From positions 1-5,628 of the forward strand of contig JABFSY010000195.1 of the NCBI GenBank assembly GCA_013140395.1: a DNA stretch of 5,628 nt, in the 5' to 3' direction. Positions 1 to 4,514 of this stretch are shown here, piece by piece. Numbering within the stretch: position 1 is the stretch's first letter; every line of letters starts with the position of its first letter. The notes under the pieces are model-generated. The model searched no databases and was not told the origin of the DNA. It worked only from the letters and a program-made list of their open reading frames with translations. The position numbers and the translations under genes are program-made. This stretch comes from Cyclobacteriaceae bacterium. GTDB lineage: Bacteria > Bacteroidota > Bacteroidia > Cytophagales > Cyclobacteriaceae.

Positions 1-820
1 AGTGACGAGCGATCTCTGCACCTAGCCCGCGTGAGCCTGAGTGCGATAACACCGACAGATATTTACCACTTGCCAGTTTCCCTGCCTGTCCGGCAGGCAG
101 GCATTCGTTGCCTTCGTGCAGATCAATCAACCCAAACTCCACGAAGTGGTTGCCACTTCCAGATGAACCTATTTGCATTGCTGCTCGTCCCTTCAACCCT
201 TTCAGGATTTGGATTTCGTTGAACAGTTTCCGCTCCAACACCTCATCTTCTTTTGGCCGCTTGAACGTTTCGCGCCCGAAGCAGGTGTTCTCGATCAGCA
301 TGCTCTTCAGATTGTGTCGATGACGTTCCAGGAATTTTTCATCCAATGGATAGGCCGTCAAACACATCCGGCAACCGATATCAACACCTACTCCGTAGGG
401 GATCACTGCATTATGTACAGCCAGCACACCACCGATGGGCAAGCCATAGCCTTGGTGCGCGTCTGGCATCAATGCACCTGCCACTGTCACCGGCAGTTTC
501 ATGGCGATCTCCATTTGGTTTCGTGCGCCTTCTTCAATCTCCGCAGCTCCGAAAATGGTGTAGTCAATGCGGTTCTTTCGCATTTCATGCCACAGCGATT
601 TTTTCTCTGTAGGCACCAGCTCCAACGCCACTTTGCTCCAAATAGAATCTTGTATGTATTCCTTTGGGTTTAAGAGCACCGCTTTGAGCATGCCGAAGAT
701 TTCGTCTTTCTCTGCTCGCTTGAAATATTTCTGCGCGGTATTGATGGCCATGCCGATGGCGCGCCCTTCTGGGTAGCCCAGCTTCATCAAGTCTTTTCCG
801 CTTAACATTTTCCGTTTCAT
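1..820 (-). CDS. rtcB: RtcB-family RNA ligase, N-terminal part (gene continues past the left edge)
   Basis: Reading the minus strand from the ATG at 820 gives 273 uninterrupted codons that run off the window. RtcB joins RNA 2',3'-cyclic phosphate or 3'-phosphate ends to 5'-OH ends using GTP and Mn2+, and in bacteria is mainly an RNA repair enzyme in the cytoplasm. Visible motifs are DAHQGYG (residues 120-126), GVDIGCRM (D147 and C150), GSGNHF (H225) and SHSGSRG (H260). By comparison with archaeal RtcB, D147, C150, H225 and H260 are metal ligands; the later ligand and the guanylylated histidine lie outside the window. About 100 residues precede the first motif, starting MKRKMLSGKDLMKLGYPEGR, an N-terminal layout I associate with Bacteroidota homologues. 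The start follows an A-rich stretch rather than a Shine-Dalgarno; the ATG at 825 gives an immediate stop and is rejected. Oddity: an in-frame palindrome encodes LPAGQAG at residues 241-247, between two conserved motifs. The family call is firm; the physiological RNA target is unknown. Confidence 0.93.
   Translation of the reverse strand, partial: MKRKMLSGKDLMKLGYPEGRAIGMAINTAQKYFKRAEKDEIFGMLKAVLLNPKEYIQDSIWSKVALELVPTEKKSLWHEMRKNRIDYTIFGAAEIEEGARNQMEIAMKLPVTVAGALMPDAHQGYGLPIGGVLAVHNAVIPYGVGVDIGCRMCLTAYPLDEKFLERHRHNLKSMLIENTCFGRETFKRPKEDEVLERKLFNEIQILKGLKGRAAMQIGSSGSGNHFVEFGLIDLHEGNECLPAGQAGKLASGKYLSVLSHSGSRGLGAEIARH
81..101. repeat. Palindromic repeat inserted in frame inside rtcB
   Basis: A perfect 8-bp inverted repeat, CCTGCCTG (81-88) and CAGGCAGG (94-101), surrounds the loop TCCGG. 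It is 21 bases long, a multiple of three, and is read as LPAGQAG in the RtcB frame, in the variable stretch between GSGNHF and SHSGSRG. Its GC-rich palindromic make-up differs from the surrounding coding sequence, which suggests an inserted mobile palindrome. That it belongs to a dispersed family is inference; only one copy is in this window. Confidence 0.65.
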
Positions 821-948
821 AACATTTTCTTTTTATCACCTTGCTCAGGCTTACTATTCAGTTTAGACAAAACAATTCCACCACCATTGCTGGCGTAAAA
901 TTTTAATTCTGTTCGTGTGATTGAGTCAGCAAAAAGTGCTGATAAACA

Positions 949-975
949 AAAAACCCGAACGTGGTCCGGGTTTTT
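949..975. terminator. Bidirectional intrinsic terminator-like hairpin
   Basis: AAAAACCCG (949-957) pairs with CGGGTTTTT (967-975), giving nine pairs. Beyond an A/C mismatch there are two more pairs and a GTG loop. On the plus strand a T-rich run (TTTTTCTTTA) follows the GC stem; on the minus strand TTTTTTGTTT follows it, so it could work both ways. Neither neighbouring gene ends here: rtcB starts at 820 on the minus strand and nothing codes immediately to the right. It may end an unseen small transcript or act as an upstream attenuator of rtcB. Confidence 0.7.
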
Positions 976-1021
976 CTTTATGTTTCAAGAGTATTGATTC
1001 AACTGAAAAAACCGGAGATAA

Positions 1022-1057
1022 ATCGACTATCGAAATTTTTCATTTCGCTGGGTCGAT
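1022..1057. repeat. Two-part hairpin of unknown role
   Basis: ATCGAC (1022-1027) pairs with GTCGAT (1052-1057), and inside it CGAAAT (1031-1036) pairs with ATTTCG (1042-1047) around a TTTTC loop. This gives twelve pairs split by a small internal loop. It lies about 46 bases from the terminator-like hairpin, so both could belong to one non-coding transcript, but no conserved RNA family was recognised. Confidence 0.4.
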
Positions 1058-1149
1058 ATAATATGTGCGTTTGTTTTAGCATGGTGCGAATATATAACTA
1101 AGGTTTTTTCTTTTGCAAGTAGTAGTTCATAAAAGTTGAATATTTATTT

Positions 1150-1161
1150 TCAACGCGTTGA
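1150..1161. repeat. Perfect 12-bp palindrome TCAACGCGTTGA
   Basis: The palindrome is centred on CGCG and is preceded by GTTGAA (1135-1140), which can pair with TTCAAC (1149-1154) as an alternative stem. A symmetric site of this size in a promoter-bearing intergenic region could be a dimeric repressor operator, but no regulator or promoter boxes support that here. Confidence 0.3.
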
Positions 1162-1230
1162 TTTTATCTATTGTTGACTCCTCAGGGCACACGCAAAAAA
1201 ATAAATTGAGTTAGCTGTGGAGTTGCAAGT

Positions 1231-1269
1231 AGCCTTCGTTTCATAACTATCGGGGCTCAGGCTGACAGT
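1231..1269 (+). repeat. Diverged copy of dispersed repeat module B
   Basis: AGCCTTCG (1231-1238) and GGCTCAGGCTGACAGT (1254-1269) both recur exactly at 1423-1430 and 1434-1449. The two parts are 15 bases apart here against 3 there, so this copy carries about 12 extra bases or has diverged in the middle. The repeat sits in the intergenic space only. Confidence 0.6.
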
Positions 1270-1395
1270 CGCAAGAACTGAGCAAGAAAAAATCTCAAGC
1301 TTGTTGAATGTGAGTTCTAATAACTCAACCACACTTTTTCTTTATGATTGTTTTTGTATCGGCTTAACGTGTTTTCTAATTCTGAATTCTGTCTT

Positions 1396-1449
1396 TCAGG
1401 TCGTAAGACCTGACGGCACGAAAGCCTTCGACAGGCTCAGGCTGACAGT
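1396..1449 (+). repeat. Composite dispersed repeat: module A hairpin plus module B
   Basis: Module A is the inverted repeat TCAGGTC (1396-1402), loop GTAA, GACCTGA (1407-1413). Module B follows with AGCCT (1423-1427), TCGAC, AGGCT (1433-1437), a second small hairpin, then CAGGCTGACAGT. Module A recurs at 2137-2158 and in half form near 3759-3780; module B recurs at 1231-1269. The arrangement resembles mosaic intergenic elements built from short palindromes. Confidence 0.65.
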
Positions 1450-1552
1450 TAGATGATTTTTTAAGATGACCCCGGCATAGAACTCGCAAAATTTAAATTC
1501 AATGTGCAGGTTATTTTTTTACTACCTTACTGTACCTAAACCTACATGTCGC

Positions 1553-2101
1553 ATGAAAAATTACTACTCGCTTTCATTCGTGTTCTTTTGTGCCTTGGTC
1601 CTCTCGGCCTGCAAAGGCGATGGACCGCCTGGCTCAGCAGAGGAAGCTCGTGAGTTGCTCGTGGGCAAGAAGTGGGGCGCGAAAGATGCCGGGTTGTTGG
1701 AGTCCTCCTTTCGGCAGAATAAAGGTGAACCGTTTATACATACTATTCAATGGCTGAGTGCACCAAAAGACATGACACCCGAAAGCCGCGATTTGCTAGG
1801 TAAATACTCAAAGGTGACGCTTGTGCTCGATGAAAATAAAACCCCTAATGACGGCTCCGCCAATGTAGCCCACCTTGAGGGGATGGGCCTGCAAGAAAAG
1901 CAAGGCTACTATTTTACCAGTACGCAGGAAGAAAATGCTAATGACCGAACGGTAAAGGTGTACGTGGTCAGCATTTATCCAGATGGCACCATTGAGAAAT
2001 TCCCCTTCATCATTCTTCAGGCTAGCGGAAAGAAAATTCTCCTTGCGGCCCCTCCCGAAATGCAGCCCCGCAACTTAGTGCTTGCGCTGGAGGCTCAATA
2101 A
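1553..2101 (+). CDS. Small predicted lipoprotein of unknown function
   Basis: The product is 182 residues. I chose the ATG at 1553 rather than the in-frame ATG at 1502 because it places a proper signal peptide at the N-terminus: MKNYY, a hydrophobic core (SLSFVFFCALV), and the lipobox LSAC with the lipidated cysteine at residue 20. The next residues are KGDG, loosely like the charged surface-export signals of some Bacteroidota lipoproteins, though not an exact match. The mature part has LLVGKKWGAKDAG (35-47), which resembles the opening strand of lipocalin-like domains, alternating beta-type stretches such as KVTLVLDE and VKVYVVSIYPDGTIEKFPFIIL, and no further cysteines. It is probably a small beta-rich domain anchored to the envelope. 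I do not recognise the family, and the lipocalin link is weak. No Shine-Dalgarno precedes the start. The following gene is co-oriented but 127 bases away across a hairpin repeat. Confidence 0.8.
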   Translation: MKNYYSLSFVFFCALVLSACKGDGPPGSAEEARELLVGKKWGAKDAGLLESSFRQNKGEPFIHTIQWLSAPKDMTPESRDLLGKYSKVTLVLDENKTPNDGSANVAHLEGMGLQEKQGYYFTSTQEENANDRTVKVYVVSIYPDGTIEKFPFIILQASGKKILLAAPPEMQPRNLVLALEAQ

Positions 2102-2136
2102 AACGAAGCGGTTTTTTTGCCGGGAACCTTTTGTGT

Positions 2137-2158
2137 CGTCAGGTCTTTCGACCTGACG
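2137..2158. repeat. Dispersed repeat module A, strongest hairpin copy
   Basis: CGTCAGGTC (2137-2145) and GACCTGACG (2150-2158) form a perfect nine-pair stem with the loop TTTC, 35 bases after the lipoprotein stop codon. It matches the stem at 1396-1413. A partial trace of module B (CTTCGACA, 2193-2200) lies downstream. It could slow or stop transcription between the two lipoprotein genes, but there is no T-run after the stem. Confidence 0.65.
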
Positions 2159-2216
2159 GTCTATGCGATGATTCAATTTAGGTTCCAATAGGCTTCGACA
2201 ATCAGCTATCTCTTAG

Positions 2217-2224
2217 TAGCTTTG
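2217..2224 (+). promoter_or_regulatory. Bacteroidota-type -7 box (TAGCTTTG) just ahead of the haem-copper gene
   Basis: TAGCTTTG fits the TAnnTTTG -7 consensus of the Bacteroidota primary sigma factor. A TTCGACA string (2194-2200) sits about 20 bases upstream, where a -33 TTG element would be expected, but it is an imperfect match. The box ends only four bases before the ATG at 2229, so transcription would begin at or next to the start codon, implying a leaderless or nearly leaderless message. An in-frame TAG at 2217-2219 rules out an upstream start. Confidence 0.5.
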
Positions 2225-2228
2225 TCAC

Positions 2229-3578
2229 ATGGGTCGAAAGTTTATCGTTGGGATTATTGCATTGACAAGCCTACTGGTTTATCAATCCTGCCAGCAAGAG
2301 ACGAGCGAAACTGCGTCTTCATTTGACTTGATTCAAACGCGCATACTCAACACACAATGCGCAACTTCGGGTTGCCACCAATCCAATACAGACCTCTCGT
2401 TTGCTCAGCACAAACTGGTTCTTACCTCATCCGAGGTTTACAACAATTTGATCGACATTGTGCCCGCGAATTCCAATGCAGCCAGGGATAAGATGATGCG
2501 GGTAAAACCATTCCAATCAGCTGAGAGTTTATTGCACCATAAGTTGCACGCCAGCAGCAGTGGTCACCATGTGAACGACTACGGAAATCCCATGCCGCTC
2601 GGCCTCCCACTGCTATCCCAGGGCCAAGTTGAGTTTGTGCGCAGGTGGATTGAGGCAGGGGCACCACGCGAAGGAAAGGTTGTAGATGATGTAACACTGT
2701 TGGACGACACCACACCACAACCGGAAACGTTTGAACCGTTAATGCCCCCAGCGCCTGGCACAGGTATTCAACTTATCCTAGGTCCATTTAAAGTGGCACC
2801 TAATTTCGAGCGCGAATTTTTTGTGTATAAGAGCCTGGGTAATACCACCGACCTGTATGTCAACCGCATCGAGATCAAAATGCGGCAAAACAGCCACCAT
2901 TTTTTGCTGTATGATTTTGCAAGCACCATCACATCTTCGGCTATACCCCCGCTGGATGTCGTGCGGGACATTCGAAATGCCGATGGCAGTATGAATTTGG
3001 GTAACATGCTACCCATGCGTTATCACGTGTATGTGGCCGGAGCACAAACGAACTTTTCTGACTTGAGCCTTCCGCCCGGGGTGGCCTTGCGAATACCGGC
3101 TTATATGGCCTTGGATTTCAATAGCCACTATGTGAATAAAGGACGCGAAGAAATTACAGGTGAAGTAAATGTGAACTTCTATACAACTCCGCTGGCGAAT
3201 GTTCAGAAGGTGGCGCGCACCCTTAACCTGGGCAATACAAGCTTCAGCTTGCCGGCCAAGCAGCGCACCACCATTACGCGCATTTATCTGATGGACAAAA
3301 AGACGTCTATCGTGTCGCTCACTTCACACACGCATCAATTGGGTGAGAAGTTTGTCATTAAGATCAAGAACGGCCCGCGTGATGGTGAAATAGTATACAC
3401 CAGCACAGACTGGCACCACCCGGAAGTGATCAATTTTTCCAACCCACTTATACTTCAGGTTGGTGAAGGACTCGTCAGTGAGATCACATACAATAACACC
3501 AAAGACAGAATAGTCAATTTTGGACTCACCAGTGAGGATGAAATGGGGATTATTTTTGGGTATTACTATGAAGACTAA
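2229..3578 (+). CDS. Lipoprotein fusing a c-type haem domain to a copper type II (PHM/DBM-like) monooxygenase
   Basis: The product is 449 residues. Residues 1-21 are a signal peptide ending in VYQSC, with C21 as probable lipid anchor. Residues 30-146 resemble the cytochrome c-type domains common in Bacteroidota: a CATSGCH haem motif (C44, C49, H50; a CX4CH spacing), a PMP motif with M122 as likely axial ligand, and the typical ending LSQGQVEFVRRWIEAGA. A Pro/Thr-rich linker (about 147-178) leads to the copper core. Compared with animal PHM, NSHHFLLYDF gives H223 and H224 (CuA/CuH ligands), DFNSHYV gives H300, SHTHQLGEKF gives H367 and H369 (CuB/CuM ligands), and SEDEMGIIFGYYY gives M439. The H369-M439 distance, 70 residues, equals that of PHM H244-M314. 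Such enzymes hydroxylate C-H bonds using O2 and two electrons, usually from ascorbate; here the haem could supply them (inference). The only cysteines are C21, C44 and C49, so the PHM disulfides are absent. The substrate is unknown. Expected location is the periplasmic or outer face of the envelope. Confidence 0.85.
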   Translation: MGRKFIVGIIALTSLLVYQSCQQETSETASSFDLIQTRILNTQCATSGCHQSNTDLSFAQHKLVLTSSEVYNNLIDIVPANSNAARDKMMRVKPFQSAESLLHHKLHASSSGHHVNDYGNPMPLGLPLLSQGQVEFVRRWIEAGAPREGKVVDDVTLLDDTTPQPETFEPLMPPAPGTGIQLILGPFKVAPNFEREFFVYKSLGNTTDLYVNRIEIKMRQNSHHFLLYDFASTITSSAIPPLDVVRDIRNADGSMNLGNMLPMRYHVYVAGAQTNFSDLSLPPGVALRIPAYMALDFNSHYVNKGREEITGEVNVNFYTTPLANVQKVARTLNLGNTSFSLPAKQRTTITRIYLMDKKTSIVSLTSHTHQLGEKFVIKIKNGPRDGEIVYTSTDWHHPEVINFSNPLILQVGEGLVSEITYNNTKDRIVNFGLTSEDEMGIIFGYYYED

Positions 3579-3606
3579 GTAATAGTGGTTGTTACCCACC
3601 GTTGGT

Positions 3607-3635
3607 GTTGGGCGCCTGACAGTCAGGCGACCAAC
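3607..3635. terminator. Strong hairpin after the haem-copper gene
   Basis: GTTGG (3607-3611) pairs with CCAAC (3631-3635) and CGCCTGA (3613-3619) pairs with TCAGGCG (3623-3629), with one G/A mismatch between them and the loop CAG. It begins 28 bases after the stop codon, a usual place for a terminator, but no T-run follows, so it may instead be an mRNA 3'-end protecting structure or a repeat element. Confidence 0.5.
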
Positions 3636-3640
3636 AAGAA

Positions 3641-3691
3641 CGAGGGTTGCTAAAGAAGATTGAGTTAGGCTAACTCTCTCTTTAGCCCTCG
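3641..3691. repeat. Long imperfect hairpin next to the preceding stem
   Basis: Four nested stems line up over 51 bases: CGAGG (3641-3645) with CCTCG (3687-3691), GCTAAAG (3649-3655) with CTTTAGC (3680-3686), AGA (3657-3659, allowing G) with TCT (3677-3679), and GAGTTA (3662-3667) with TAACTC (3671-3676) around a GGC loop. That is about 21 pairs broken only by small bulges on one side. It starts five bases after the 3607-3635 hairpin. The role is unknown; a folded 3'-UTR or a small non-autonomous element are both possible. Confidence 0.55.
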
Positions 3692-3758
3692 AGCCGGGCG
3701 GCCAGCGCGCTTATGGTTTCATAGTAGTTGTATTTGGATTGATAGGGTTTATTAGATG

Positions 3759-3780
3759 TAAGACCTGACGACACGGAAAG
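3759..3780 (+). repeat. Half copy of dispersed repeat module A
   Basis: GTAAGACCTGACG (3759-3771; the module A loop and right arm) matches 1403-1415. The following bases (ACACGGAAAG against GCACGAAAG) are also similar. The left arm is missing, so this copy cannot form the hairpin and looks decayed. Confidence 0.5.
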
Positions 3781-3809
3781 AAAGAAAATGATTTTTTGCC
3801 AGCCCCTTT

Positions 3810-3824
3810 CCCCTTCAAGAGGGG
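3810..3824. repeat. Short CCCCT/AGGGG hairpin
   Basis: CCCCT (3810-3814) pairs with AGGGG (3820-3824), with a further T/G wobble around a CAA loop. It lies about 57 bases before the membrane protein start and may be a remnant of another short intergenic repeat. Only one copy is visible in this window. Confidence 0.4.
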
Positions 3825-3856
3825 ATAAATTACAACTAAGTTTTTTTCGTGTAATG

Positions 3857-3864
3857 TAACTTTG
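3857..3864 (+). promoter_or_regulatory. Bacteroidota-type -7 box (TAACTTTG) for the membrane protein gene
   Basis: TAACTTTG matches the TAnnTTTG -7 consensus and ends 16 bases before the ATG at 3881, which would give a short leader of roughly ten bases. No clear TTG -33 element is present upstream, where a T-run occurs instead. Confidence 0.55.
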
Positions 3865-3880
3865 CGATATTGCCATACCT

Positions 3881-4342
3881 ATGGAATTACTGCATACCTT
3901 CATTGAGTCCTCAATTGCGGTCTTAGCTTTTTCAGCGATTGTCGCTGAATTCAGAAAACGATCTACAAAAGGTTGGAATGTAAGATTATACCAGGGTATT
4001 ATCAGTCACACCCTGCAGGCATTTGTTTACAGTTGTTTGCCGCTTTTAGCCTTGCAGTTTATTTCGGATGAAAGACAATTATGGATGTGGTGTGGCGGGT
4101 TTCTTGGTCTATTCACCTTTGCACAAGGTGTTATGGTGCTGTTTGTGGATCAAAGCTCTTCGATTAAAATTCGAGTTATGATGCTTTGCCTATCTACCCT
4201 TGTATTTTTATTGCAACTGGCCTATATTTTTAATTTAATTGAGTCGGGTATAGGTGTTTATCTTATTGGAGTTTTCTGGCATCTTTTTCAATCCCTGGTT
4301 ATTGTTTGTATGTTCATCATAGATCCAGATATTGATGAATGA
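3881..4342 (+). CDS. Small multi-pass membrane protein of unknown function
   Basis: The product is 153 residues and mostly hydrophobic. Likely membrane segments are about 6-22, 38-60, 68-88, 97-119 and 122-147, so four or five passes. A basic loop after the first segment (EFRKRSTKGWNVR, 23-35) suggests that loop faces the cytoplasm, and the C-terminus is acidic (DPDIDE). The first segment, ESSIAVLAFSAIVAEFRKRS, recalls a family of uncharacterised small bacterial membrane proteins that begin with a similar Ala/Gly-rich helix followed by Arg-rich residues; this is memory of pattern, not a search. The start fits a promoter-like TAACTTTG box 24 bases upstream; no Shine-Dalgarno is seen. Codon use is more AT-rich than in the haem-copper gene. 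It stands alone and converges on the Fic gene, so context gives no function. Confidence 0.75.
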   Translation: MELLHTFIESSIAVLAFSAIVAEFRKRSTKGWNVRLYQGIISHTLQAFVYSCLPLLALQFISDERQLWMWCGGFLGLFTFAQGVMVLFVDQSSSIKIRVMMLCLSTLVFLLQLAYIFNLIESGIGVYLIGVFWHLFQSLVIVCMFIIDPDIDE

Positions 4343-4392
4343 AAACCATTGTCAAAATATACTAATTACCCAAGAGGAATGGCAATTACGTA

Positions 4393-4471
4393 TAGCACGC
4401 GTTGCAAACGCGCGCTAGCGGGGACTTTTGTCAGCCAGCACGGATGTAGAAGCACAAGACCCTTGCGCTAG
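4393..4471. repeat. REP-like inverted-repeat cluster between convergent genes
   Basis: A first hairpin pairs TAGCACGCGTT (4393-4403) with AACGCGCGCTA (4407-4417), ten of eleven positions, around GCA. A second, larger and imperfect one pairs CTAGCG (4415-4420) with CGCTAG (4466-4471), GGG (4421-4423) with CCC (4460-4462), and CTT (4425-4427) with AAG (4456-4458). They share bases 4415-4417, so they would compete. Short GC-rich palindromes in mosaic pairs, lying between the ends of convergent genes, are typical of REP/BIME elements mobilised by REP-associated tyrosine transposases. No transposase lies in the window. The cluster may also serve as a two-way transcription barrier. Confidence 0.6.
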
Positions 4472-4514
4472 AGTGGGGAATAGTAAGTATGAGCGGATAA
4501 TAGCTTCGTTCCAC

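Larger units (their letters stand above)
821..1552. other. Long intergenic region without a gene, rich in hairpins and repeats
   Basis: This region separates the divergent rtcB and the small lipoprotein gene. I find no credible coding sequence, tRNA or known RNA family in it. It is AT-rich and contains a terminator-like hairpin (949-975), a two-part hairpin (1022-1057), a 12-bp palindrome (1150-1161), an inverted repeat GCTCAG/CTGAGC (1255-1260 and 1278-1283), and two copies of a dispersed repeat (1231-1269 and 1396-1449). The 10-base string TTGCAAGTAG occurs twice (1113-1122 and 1223-1232). No TAnnTTTG box could be placed convincingly for either flanking gene. Confidence 0.7.

Noticed and set aside
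173..673. Plus-strand open frame of 166 codons
   Set aside because: It lies opposite rtcB, whose minus-strand frame carries several conserved metal-ligand motifs in the correct order. The plus-strand translation has no recognisable motif.
585..839. Minus-strand open frame starting at 839
   Set aside because: It is in a different frame from rtcB over the same bases and is Arg-rich with no family features; the RtcB frame is clearly the real one.
1502..1552. Upstream in-frame ATG for the small lipoprotein
   Set aside because: Starting here would add 17 residues ahead of a well-formed lipoprotein signal peptide and bury it inside the chain.
1553..3578. Two lipoprotein genes as one operon
   Set aside because: They are co-oriented, but the 127-base gap holds a nine-pair hairpin and a separate -7 box, so joint transcription is not supported by the sequence alone.
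3662..3676. GTTAGGC resembling an integron attC core site
   Set aside because: The GTTRRRY-like core matches, but the required RYYYAAC partner upstream is missing and the order of arms is wrong on both strands. The surroundings look like a simple nested hairpin, and no integrase is present.
3682..3903. Minus-strand open frame of 73 codons
   Set aside because: It covers a half repeat copy, the CCCCT/AGGGG hairpin and the promoter box of the membrane protein gene, and overlaps that gene's start. Its peptide looks like translated repeat.
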